Below, one piece after another: positions 45,440 to 55,167 of a DNA stretch of 64,000 bases (position 1 is the first letter of the stretch; every line of letters starts with the position of its first letter). Position numbers and translations under genes: made by a program. The DNA is from Triticum aestivum (taxonomy: Eukaryota; Streptophyta; Magnoliopsida; Poales; Poaceae): the NCBI RefSeq assembly GCF_018294505.1, contig NC_057804.1, positions 254,890,989 through 254,954,988 of the forward strand. The letters run 5' to 3'. The notes beneath the pieces are model-generated. The model saw nothing but the letters and a program-made list of their open reading frames with translations, ran no database searches and was not told the DNA's origin.

Positions 45440-45736
45440 GTAAGCCGCAAATCTTCCCGCTGCCTGCCCTTGTTCTCTCTCCATTATTGGCAACGAGGTC
45501 AAATTACGGTTTTGAAATTAGATAATACAGGAGATTAATCGAAGGGGAAAAGGAACATATGACCACCAGCTAGCATAAGGATTTCATTTTCGGTGGTTTG
45601 AGGCAAGATCCGCTCTTCCCTGCCATGGATTTTGATGGATAGCAGGTTCTGTTTGAAAGGAGAAGAGATAATGCAGGGAAGAAGAAGTCACTCAGTTTAC
45701 TAGCCACTACTGACATTGATATTATGACCTTCCCAG

Positions 45737-46050
45737 GTTTAAGGGGCATGGCATGTTGGCACCATTCGCTGTTGTATGGCAGAGCAATGATGTGCATCCA
45801 TTGGTTATTGAGAGATTTGAGGTTGCAACTCTCGAATTATAGCATTATATATGTTTACTTCTCATGCAATGCAGCGTTTGATATTGGAAATGGCAGCTAA
45901 GACGTTCATTACAGTATGCTACGGTTGTAAACAATGTATCTATGTTTTGCTTATACAATGTTAACCTATATATGCAGGGTTCTTATGTTTATGACATCAA
46001 TGGGAATAAATATCCAGATTCTCTAGTAGGACTGTGGTATACAACTTTAG
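45737..46050 (+). pseudogene. GABA-T: Captured GABA transaminase gene fragment
   Basis: Exon 45737-45821 follows a TTCCCAG acceptor and encodes FKGHGMLAPF...WQSNDVHPLVIER; exon 45978-46050 follows TATGCAG and encodes GSYVYDINGNKYPDSLVGLW. These match the conserved N-terminal part of plant 4-aminobutyrate transaminase (class III aminotransferase, which breaks down GABA in mitochondria), where the two stretches are adjacent. The intron between (156 bp) has GT and AG ends and phase 0, so genomic DNA was taken. Changes at conserved places (LAGLWCTALG has become LVGLWYTTLG) suggest decay. The rest of the enzyme, including the PLP lysine, is absent; after 46051 only intron-like sequence follows. 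Confidence 0.82.
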
Positions 46051-46499
46051 GTATGTAAAGTACAATCTTTGGAGTGTGATTTTTGTGATTATGTACCAAA
46101 GAATTGTTCATTCTTTGGGATAATACCGCGCATCACCATTTTGTTTTTGCATTTAAAATTAATGTATAAAGTCTAATTTGTATTCTTTGAGCTTTTAGTT
46201 TCTTTTCATCTATATCATTTTCTACATCCGAGGTGGTACTATTTTACCTGCGTATCTTTACCTAATAATTAAGGACAGAATAATTTGGGCTGAGCCTTCC
46301 TTTCCTAATAAAAAACAGAAACATGATGTGTGGCTGCACTAGGCCTGGTCTCCTTTCCTATTTTTTCATCGATCTCCTTCTTCCATGATGATTCTTTTCG
46401 GTAAACCCTAAACCCTGCCGATCAACCCGGTCTCCCACCTGAAATCGAGTGCTTCACGACTCGGTCTCTCGCCCGTAGTCGAACTCCCTTTCCGTCGAG

Positions 46500-46805
46500 A
46501 CGTTTCGTCTAGCTCCTCCCATAAATAGGTTGCCCGAGAGAACATAACAGACGGAGCTGCCGGATGAGCAATGTAAACCAAGAATGATCTCACAGGCAAT
46601 TCATCCGGGTGTGTGCCCTTGCCGAGGCCACAGCCGAGGCCAAGCCAACAGGCCCACATCGTCGGGAGGTTTCTCGCATTTGGATTGGCTGCACCGGCAA
46701 GGTCATCTATAGTACGATAGTTGACAACAATGAGGAGATCTTCAGGATCTCCGATACGGCGTTCACGTGGCCGTTAGCGGCGGAAGATCCCTTGCTCAGC
46801 TAGAA
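46500..46805 (+). other. Gene-start-like segment of unknown origin
   Basis: CCCATAAATAGG near 46520 resembles a TATA box. It is followed by a frame open to TAG at 46801-46803 with text such as RIWIGCTGKVIYSTIVDNNEEIFRIS (ATG at 46609). GC-rich and plausible as coding, but I recognise nothing. May be a second captured fragment. Confidence 0.3.
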
Positions 46806-47720
46806 AGGCACGCCATCGTCATGGTCGTTGATAGCGTATAGCGCATGGGCTCATCGACGTGATGGCGGTGCCCGTTCCAGGGTGCTCTTGACGTCTTAGG
46901 ATGCCGAGCACGGCGGAGTGGACAGCCGGCCATGGGTGCTGGCGGAAGGAGGAATTGTCACCATGTGTCAATGGCTGCGGGGGAGGGTTCCTCATATACG
47001 GTCGCCCCCGCTCCGTCTCCAGATAGCCGCAGCAGGAATAGCACACTCCCTTGGACGAGGACGACAAGAAGCGGCAGAAGCGGCTGGCTGGATGGAAGCC
47101 GTGCAGGCGGGCGGGCGGACGGCTCGGCTGAGGTGGCCGCAGCGGCCAGGGATTAGGGAGGCGGCAACTCACTGCCTTAAAGTAAGAAGGAGGCCGACTT
47201 GGTACACGCACGTGTCCTCCGAGAAAAGATAAGCATCCAGATCTCGTGCAGTTTATTCCATTGCTAATGCTTGTCGGTCTAATTTGTGGTTTTCCTGCTT
47301 AATGGCGCTCAACTTGGTTGACGTTCCGGCCTTAGCTTCCCATCCATGCGGTCCAGTGGTGCCCGTTCCTCTGCTGTTTTGTTGCGAGGGCGTAGCTAGC
47401 TTCGAACGACGAGGCGTACAAGTGGGCCCTACAGGATGACGACGAGCGCGAGGTCGCCGGGCGGCTCCTGACCCTCACTGAGATCATTGGTTGTGAGTGC
47501 AAGAGACAGATCTTTCAAATTTCAATCACGTTTTATCCCACTTCCTATTCGGGATTTGCTTAGTGTTACGTTTTTCAGTAGGGGAAGAGATGAGCATGAT
47601 GTTGAAGATGACGAAGGCGAGGAAGATGGGGATAGCGTGCAGTTGACAGTTCCATCACAATCATTGTTTGTTGATTTATGTGTATGCTTGGGCAATTATG
47701 CAGCTTTTACATGAAGATTA
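46806..47720 (+). other. GC-rich, possibly captured sequence in CACTA 2
   Basis: Contains exon-like text EAYKWALQDDDEREVAGRLL near 47410-47480 and an acidic stretch EHDVEDDEGEEDGDSVQL near 47590-47640. No family recognised, and the exon limits are not clear. Confidence 0.25.
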
Positions 47721-48215
47721 TAACCCTTTTATTTTATTCAGGTATTGTCTTTTATTCTAGAATGCTTACACAGAAAAGATTGCAGAGCTGTGATTAATTT
47801 GACTAATCAGGAACAACGGCTCGATAGTCTGGATGGTGCCTTTTGATTGTATCCAGCAGTGACCACTTTTGCTTGTGGACTTTGGAATGAATCTGATCTT
47901 TAACAACAGTGAGCAACTTGCAGTGTGGGGTTTCGGCATTCTCTTGGCCACCTGAATGGCTTGCAGAAGCTGTGCGGGCGAAGCTGACAGTTTGAGATGG
48001 TCATGTATGAAAATGAATTTCAGAGATTCAACTTTGTGCCGGCAACTGTCAGCTTTCTCCTGCCAGTTGGTGTGGCAGGCGGATCAGATTAGAAGACTAG
48101 ACGTGTGCAGCAGCTGGTCCTGTGATGTAAAATAATAATTCAAATCGCCTATGAGATGTATCCTAACAATCCTGAAGATCTCGGTGCCAACTCTATAATT
48201 CAAATAATAATTCAG

Positions 48216-49066
48216 GGCCCCGTTTGATAACAAAGTATTTTTAAAGTATTCTGAAAATACTACATTTTTTTATGTTACTGTAGTTTTATTTACATAAGGT
48301 TGTTTGGATGCCTCTAAAAACCATGATTTTAATACTGCAGTTTTTGCCAAACCACAGTATTTTCTTTGTATAAAAAAAAACCTCATACCTCTTTTAAAAA
48401 AACTGAGCACCCGAAAAGAAGGGTCGGACGGAGCTTAGGTAGTAGGCAAGGTGCAAGTACGAACTGTCTGAGTTGAGGTCTTTTAGTTGTTCGTTACCTG
48501 CGGCTGCAGTACTTGAACACTCTGCTTCTTTCATCGGCGTTGGCAAAAAGCTGACATGGGAATTTTTTCACTCTTCCCTGTTGTCTATATGGTGACTCAG
48601 AGGATGTTTTCATCACATTTTACTAGGTGGTGACATTTTGTTTGATTTACATAAACAACTGTATGTGGCTCTTATGTTACAGAGAAGAATGTTTGAGCCA
48701 AAATCTATATGTTCGATTCATGTGCCTTCTCCTTGCAAATGTCTGGTATGAAGATTTTCCAAGTACCTATTGCTCAGAGGTCATCTGTTAATTACTCCAC
48801 CGGCGTCGTTGTCGCTAATCATCATTAGTCTAGTTGATCTATATATTCTAGTACTACAATGGCTAGCTAGCTTCAAATGCATGCACGGCTAAAAGCTAGC
48901 CAGGAAATTTTACAGCGTTTTGTGACGTAGCCAAACAGGTCCTCTGTATCGTGAATACTTCAAAAAACGTTGTTATAGTAAAACTATGGTATGTTGTACC
49001 TACATCCTAAATTACTGTAGTTTTTGATACTTTGGTTTTTGTAATACTTTGCTATCAAACAGGGCC
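48216..49066. mobile_element. TIR-bearing non-autonomous element inside CACTA 2
   Basis: GGCCCCGTTTGATAACAAAG on the left and, on the other strand, GGCCCTGTTTGATAGCAAAG on the right form an imperfect terminal inverted repeat; the interior (851 bp) has no transposase. I found no convincing target duplication, so the superfamily is open. Confidence 0.5.
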
Positions 49067-49467
49067 TAAGTTCCTAATGGAAGTATCTTTTTGTGTGTGT
49101 GATCATGCTTCCTTTACTTCTATAGCTAATTTTTTAACTGAAGATATTTTTGTTAGTTGGACGGGAGATGATGCTATATTGCCAGTAGATAGACTAGGGT
49201 GCAAACTGTCTCAATATGTGCAAATAACAATGCAAACCAACCTCGTATTCTTTGAAGAACAAACTGATATTATGGTTACAGTTTTTAACAAAAGCAAGGA
49301 ATCTTAGTAAGCATTATATATTGATGCTACATGGTTTGCTGCACCTTAGGACTGTCAACTGGGCATGGCCTTACAAATTGCGTGCATTATCTGGCCAACC
49401 ATTCTTCCTTTTGCTACCTCAACTGACAATAAACATTGTAGTAATGTGTTGTTTATGTCAATTCCAG

Positions 49468-49542
49468 ATTCTCGAATACGTTTCTGACCTCGCGCAATTG
49501 ATCGTCCGTCTGGTCTCGTCGTCCAACGACCAAGAGTTCTGA
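49468..49542 (+). other. Terminal-exon-like segment of CACTA 2
   Basis: After the acceptor-like TCAATTCCAG the frame reads ILEYVSDLAQLIVRLVSSSN and stops with TGA at 49540-49542. It is on the same strand as the GABA-T fragment and could be the end of an element or chimeric transcript. No domain recognised. Confidence 0.25.
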
Positions 49543-50640
49543 GACAATGTCTGGTGCCCCTCGGGAAACATAGGTGAGATAATCTTGCACTCGGTTCTTA
49601 ATTATATTTTTCCTATAGTCTTCTGTGTGTAATATTGGCACTACATTAATGTAATTTCTATTGTATTCATTGTTATATAGAACGACTTTAGCATCACAGG
49701 ATGTGCAATAATAAGAGCAAAATTTATCATCCACTTTACAGAGAAAATTCAGTATCAAATGTACTTAAACACACTATGTTCACATTTAGACCCATTCGTC
49801 AATGTATTTCTTGTTTTACTTCTGGTGGTGCTTGATTACACCCCTCTTCTTTTGTCACTTTTTATTCACCCCCTTATTGTACTCTTCTCATCACTGTATT
49901 TGTCCATCAGTCAACCCTTCTCTCCCCTTATGCTTCCCTCTTTTTTCTGATATTCTTCAAATCTCTATGCCTTAGAACAAATCTGATTGCTTAACAATGG
50001 GAGCATAATTTTATTAGTAAGCCATGTGATATGATAGGACCTATCTTGGCTTTGGTTGATCTTCTGATAGGGATATCTTATGTAACCAAACTATTTGCAA
50101 TGTGTTCTATATTTTTAGAAAATGTTTTAGATCTTTGGAATCATTGGCAACTCGCAAGTTTGAACAAATTCTCATTTCTATGATTGCTCAAACATACAAG
50201 TTCTTTTGCAGGGACATGGCAGAAAGTAGCAAGTTCACAAGTTGATCTAAGATGTTCTGGTGATCGCTTTTGTTCATAAAATGGTAGACACATTTTGTTC
50301 ATATGGAAATTGATGCCGCTTGGTGATTGAAGGATCGGTCTCTTTCATGATATTTGTAGTAGTCAAGTGATCAAACAGTTGGTCTCTTAGGGATTAGCCC
50401 TTATATTTTGCAGCAGGACACATCTTGTATGTCGACTTATGTATTTTCTTCATGGTTGTAACAAACTTGAGTGCAGATAACTAATGCTCAATATATGTTG
50501 AATAAATGTATTAGTGATTGGTATCTTGTGATGAATAGAAGAGTGCAATTATTTGTATATGTATTGTGCACTGAACATGAATTGGATACTATGAACGTAA
50601 CTTTATTAAAAATATGGTGCAAATGCATTTTCTGCTGAAA
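49543..50640. other. AT-rich non-coding part of CACTA 2
   Basis: No ORF with recognisable motifs. A TTTGCAG-like acceptor at about 50205-50212 is followed by a short stretch, possibly untranslated region. Confidence 0.4.
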
Positions 50641-50654
50641 CGTAGAACCCTGGC

Positions 50655-51000
50655 AGCAAAAGTGTCGGCATAAGTATTGGGCGTCGCACTATGTGTCGGC
50701 ATAGCTCATTGGCAGACAAACTGTCGACGTAAGAATGGACGTTGCACTATGTGTCGGCATAGCATGGTGGCAGATGATCTGTCGGCATATCTTAGTCTGT
50801 CGGTATAGAAATGTCTGTCGCCATAGATCCCACCAACCCCATCAAATTGTCTGTCGGCGTAGATTTATCTGTTGGCAAAGACCTTTCCCGACAAGACTAT
50901 AGGCGACAACTCGTTTCTGTCGTCAAAAGTCTTTGCCGACAGTAAATGTGTCGCCTTAGGTGACCTATGCAGACAGATTGTTTGACGCTGATTTGAGTCT
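50655..51000. repeat. Right subterminal repeats of CACTA 2
   Basis: About ten copies of TGTCGGCATAG-like units (TGTCGGCATA, TGTCGGCGTAG, TGTCGCCATAG) with spacing of 20-40 bp. Confidence 0.8.
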
Positions 51001-51386
51001 CGTGGTGTAGTGGGCCATGACACGACCTGGAGGATTGCTCCAGTTGAGGACGCGACCACAACGGTTGGCCTCAATGGCGGCTCCCTCCCTCCACGCAGCG
51101 ACGACGTGAGGTGGCAGGCTCCCCTTCGAGTCGTGAGTAACCATCCGCCCACGGCAGCGGCAGCGTCAGGCACGAGCAGGCGATGATGCCTCTCTTCTTC
51201 TCGGCGGGTCGGCTTGGGCAACAATGGAGCGGGAATCAGAGGCATGACCATTTTTTTCTCTTCCTAATAATGAGGAAGTGGGTATCGTGCGACGTGGGCT
51301 ATGAGTTTTCCGCTGGGGGAATTTGTTTTAGCTGCCGGTTGTTTTTAGTACGTGGAGGGCCTTAGTTGTTCCCGTTTGCTTGCGTG

Positions 51387-51860
51387 GTGATTTTTTTTGA
51401 CAAAAATTCGGATCTATTCATCAATTTTAGCAGTATAAAGAACACTAGAGGTAATAATAAATACAGCCAGGTCCATGGAGCACCTAACGACGACTACAAG
51501 CACTAGAGTGAGCCGAAGACGCGCCATCGTCATCGCCCCTTCCTTGCCGAAGCCGGGCAATCTTGTTATAATAGACAGTCGGGAAATCGTCTTACTAAGG
51601 TCAACCAGGGCACCAGAGCAAGAACCATCACCGATGAAGAGAGTTGTAGATTGGAAAGATCAAACATGTAACCACACGAACGAAGAAAAACAAAACTTGA
51701 TCCAAATAGATCCATCAAAGACCAGCACCGACTGAATCCCACGAGATTCGACGGAGATACACCTCCATACGTCCTCCGAGACGCTATTCGCACCATCAGG
51801 ACAAGATAGGACGTGAGGCACATCATTAATTATTGGATTAAGAATATATTTGCGAAACCG
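51387..51860 (-). mobile_element. Truncated LINE-like 3' end
   Basis: On the minus strand the segment ends TGATGAATAGATCCGAATTT followed by TTGTCAAAAAAAA, after CTTGTAGTCGTCGTTAGGTG and TATTTATTATTACC. This is the usual look of grass non-LTR (LINE) 3' untranslated ends with an A tail. There is no RT. A GCGTGG word occurs on both sides (about 51380 and 51857) as a possible weak target duplication. Confidence 0.4.
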
Positions 51861-53015
51861 CGTGGAGCTTCGCCATGAAGACGTATGCAACCACCGGTTC
51901 TCTGGTGGAGATCCTCCATCCCTTCACCAGAGCCCTAACCGATCCGTCGACCATCCACATGAAGAGTTGACGATGGATCTGGGCGTGGATCTAGATCCGC
52001 GGCCGCCGCCATGCCCTCCATCGCTGGAGACCTTGGAACCTGCGGGTTGTGGCAGGTAGCGCGGCCGCCGTATGACCAGGAGCGCCGCCCTGGCCGCTTT
52101 GCACAACTCCCTCCTGGCCATGCCCCAGCCGCACTGGGAGATCGCTGCGCATCTAGATCCCGGTTCTTTCGGCATCGGGGTCGCCGCCACTGCGGCCTAC
52201 GCCGGTGGTAGCGGTGGATGGGGAAGCAGCAACGCGAGGGTCTCTGGTGGCGTGAGCATTCACCCCTGGGAGACGGTGCGAGGATCAGGGTGTGTGTTAT
52301 AGAATGCTCATTGCCTTGGATGATTGACGTTTTGTGTTGCAGGTTCCTTCATCGTCAACTTACTTTGGATAAGTCTATCTTTATTGAATTAGACAAAGAT
52401 GCATGCAGTACATATATATTTTCATCTTTAATGTATGTGACTATAACGCTAAAACATTTTAACTATTATGTGCATTCATATTCAGCAATGAATTAAGAAA
52501 ATTTGTAGTTAGCCTCTTCACAGCTATACTCTAGTCAATATTGTCTTTCATCATCAACTAGGTCAAGATCTCACATAACGCTTGCTCAAATCGTACATGG
52601 TATAAATATCATATACTCCCTCAAAGTGCACAAAAAACACTTGCATGGTCGTCCTGGACAAGGTCATATATCGCCCTTTACTGCTAGTAAAGTTGATGTA
52701 GAAAGACATTCTTGACGCATTAACCCATGGTTTAACTCACTTGTCGTCATTTACAACAAATAGCAATGTAGGACCTAATGTACGACCTTATCAGATATGT
52801 ACCCCATGCATGGTAGTAGTACCAGCCGCCACTACCGACCACATGGGACCATCGTCCCGGTTCCCGCACACACGATGAACCTCCTAGCGCTGCTCCCAAA
52901 TGCCTCAGTGCCTCCATTTGGAATATTCTTATACGGAGTGATATGGAATATAACATCCGCCATTCTACATTTATCGATGTTGTCCATTGAAACATATCAT
53001 CGAGAGGGAAAGTTA
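51861..53015. other. Right interior of CACTA 1
   Basis: Includes a GC-rich stretch at 51960-52300 with frames open on both strands (for example 52072-52302 plus). No motif recognised; it could be captured DNA. The remainder is AT-rich and unremarkable. Confidence 0.35.
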
Positions 53016-53019
53016 ACCG

Positions 53020-53520
53020 TCGGTTATTACTATACACTGTCAGGTGTTTTCATAAATAATCGAGAGGCACACATGTATCGTCGGCCATTTTCACACATAG
53101 GTGAGAGTTTTCTTTTCACCTTTGGCTATTAAGTTTCACCGTCGGGCATTACATCTAATCCCCGTGGGTGTGGCAAAAACCATCGGGCATTACATGTAAT
53201 CCCCGAGGGGGCACCAAAATCCGTGGGGGTATTACAATTAACCGTTGGGCATTACATGTAATCCCCGTGGGTGTAGGGAAACTCGTCGGGCATTACATGT
53301 AATCCCCGTTGGTGTAGGAAAAACCGTCGGGCTTTACAATGAACCGTCAGGCATTAAGTTGGACACCCGAGGGGTGGATTTTCACCGTCGGGCATTGTAG
53401 TATACCGTCGGGTAACTGGTAACACTTGTGAGTTGACATTAACCATCGGCCATTGCAACTACCGTCGGCTATTGCTGTAATAACCGACGGCCCGTCGGCT
53501 ATTAGGTTTCACCGTCGGAG
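53020..53520. repeat. Right subterminal repeats of CACTA 1
   Basis: Units of about 42 bp built on CCGTCGGGCATTACATGTAA and TCCCCGTGGGTGTAGG, seen five to seven times between 53136 and 53400 with decay, then CCGTCGGCTATT-type units to the end. Confidence 0.85.
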
Positions 53521-55167
53521 ATATGGGGATTTCTAGTAGTGATTCGGTCATGGTCATCGAGGGTGATTCGGACTTAACCACTTCTGATACGACTCTGTCA
53601 TGCAACCCCTCAAGTGTGAACCTTAGGGGTGATTCCTCTTACGTTCACCTTGATGATTACATCGAGTGGAATTCACCGGGGGTGATTCCTCGGGTTTTCC
53701 CCTTGATGTTTAGACACACAGTTACTATGATTACTATGACTTTACACTGAACCATGTAACTAAAGACGGGTCGACCCTGAGGGGTACCCGCGCGAGCATA
53801 ATTGCGAGTGATGTGGAGTCGGGTTGACCTGGAGGGTGCCCGCGAGATAATTACGAGGCGTGGCTGGGCATTCTTAGCCCTTGCCGCAAGTCCTCGAGAC
53901 GGGGCGACGGGGTCACATCTTTCGTGAGTCTCTGCTTGTTACCGCGCGTTCCTAATCAACTACGATTTGGATATTTGATCCGAGGGGCCTCTGGCCTGAT
54001 AGCACTAACCATCACGTGGGCATAGTATGGGCGTTCTGCATCGTATACATCAGCCGAAGCTTAATAGACGTCAGTGACTGAGTGGCACACGCCGGGTTGG
54101 ACTGGTAAGCACCTGCTTTTTTAAAGGAGGTAGCTAGGTCTGCTCACCGGCCGCGTACGCAACGTGCAGGAGTTTCCGGAGCGATGACCCATGACCCTTG
54201 GGGGCATAGGTTTAGTCCGGCGTGCTGACCTCTCTATTAAGCCTAGGTCGGGTTGTGGCGTATTGTTTGGCCGAGGTCGGGCATGACCCAGGAAAGTGTA
54301 TCCGGCCGGAGTTAATCGAGCATGGTGGGTATGTTGGTGCACCCCTGCAGGGAAGAAAACATCTATCGATAGCCTGTCCTACGGTAACGGACACTTGGAG
54401 TTGTATCCCGATCGATACAACTAGAATTGGATACTTGTGATGAGAATTGGATTGTGATGAGAAATGGATAGTATGGCTCTGGGATTGCTTTCTCGCAGGG
54501 AGTCGAGAAAGGATCTCTGGCCGAGGTTGAATAACACTACTACTACTTTACCTTATGCTACTCTACTCCCTCATGTTTGCTGCAAGATGGTGGTTTTCAG
54601 AAGATGCTAGCCTTTGATAGGACTAGGCCTTCTCTCTATTCTGGCATTTCTACAGCCCAGTCCACATATACAACCTTTATTTGATAATGTTGCATATGTA
54701 GTGTAGATCCTTGCTTGCGAGTACTTTGGATGAGTACTCACGGTTGCTTTGCTCCCCCTTTCCCCCCTTTCTTTTTCTTTCCGGTTGATGCAACCAGATG
54801 TCGGAGCCCAGGAGCCAGATGCCACCACTGATGCCTACTACTACGTGGAGACCGCCGGCGACCAGGAGTAGTTAGGAGGCTCCCAGGCAAGAGGCCTTGC
54901 CTTTTCGATCGTTGTTGCTTTTGTGCTAGCCTTCTTAAGGCAAACTTGTCTAACTTATGTCTGTACTCAGATATTGTTGCTTCCGCTGACTCTTTTGTAT
55001 TCGAGCTTATGTATTCGAGCCCTCGAGGCCCCTGGCTTGTAATATAAAGCTTGTATTATTTTAATTCGTGTCTAGAATTGTGTTGTGGTATCTTCCCGTG
55101 AGTCATTGATCTTGATCGTACACATTTGCGTGTATGATTAGTGTACGATTAAATCGAGGGCGTCACA

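Larger units (their letters stand above)
44697..51012 (+). mobile_element. CACTA DNA transposon 2, gene-capturing (Pack-CACTA)
   Basis: Starts CACTACACCACGAC and ends GTCTCGTGGTGTAGTG, with GGC duplicated at 44694-44696 and 51013-51015. Subterminal repeats on TGTCGGCATAG/TGTCGCC occur at both ends. No transposase frame is seen in 6.3 kb. The left third carries host-gene exons of GABA transaminase on the plus strand. Its terminal repeats differ from those of CACTA 1, so it is a separate family. Confidence 0.92.
38539..51251 (-). pseudogene. Reading frame of CACTA 1 interrupted by two insertions
   Basis: A minus-strand frame opens with an ATG at 51251 and is open to the CACTA 2 edge (51013). 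It continues in phase at 44693-44536 between the two inserted elements, and again at 38628-38539, ending in TAA. Leaving out the insertions and one copy of each target duplication gives 163 codons. I recognise no domain; the first third is rich in Arg, Pro and Ala, the middle part (HCRCHEPGSAAVEAMSEPEH) looks more protein-like. A GTAAAT donor-like sequence overlaps the stop. It may be an exon of an element or captured gene, or chance in GC-rich DNA. Confidence 0.35.
35579..53541. mobile_element. CACTA DNA transposon 1, non-autonomous
   Basis: Starts CACTACTAGAAATCCCC and ends GGGGATTTCTAGTAGTG, a perfect 17-bp terminal inverted repeat, with the 3-bp target duplication ATT on both sides (35576-35578, 53542-53544). 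Subterminal repeats on CCGTCGG/CCGACGG occur at both ends. Taking out the chromovirus and the second CACTA leaves about 5.7 kb. I find no transposase domain; a small acidic exon (36366-36502) and a frame interrupted by both insertions are the only coding hints. Confidence 0.92.
24576..55167 (+). mobile_element. Gypsy-type element with 4.1 kb LTRs and decayed pol, holding nested insertions
   Basis: Starts TGTAACACCCGGG, ends GGGCGTCACA, and is flanked by GGTTA at 24571-24575 and 55168-55172. 5' LTR 24576-28683; primer site from 28686; internal 28684-31853; purine tract; 3' LTR 31854-55167. The 3' LTR is interrupted by a hAT (32477-33735) and a CACTA (35579-53541) element. Discounting those, it is about 4.1 kb, equal to the 5' LTR. 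The first 240 bases of the LTRs differ at about 10 places by eye. The internal 3.2 kb has only scraps of protease and RT, so the element is non-autonomous. Related to the solo LTR at 7093-10918. Confidence 0.88.
31854..55167 (+). repeat. 3' LTR in three pieces
   Basis: Pieces 31854-32476, 33736-35578 and 53542-55167 match the 5' LTR in order. The gaps are the hAT and the CACTA insertions, each with its own target duplication, so the original LTR can be followed base by base. Confidence 0.88.

Noticed and set aside
53136..53400. Regular 42-bp repeats resembling a CRISPR array
   Set aside because: Plant nuclear context; the units are decayed subterminal repeats of a CACTA element and the spacers are not unique.
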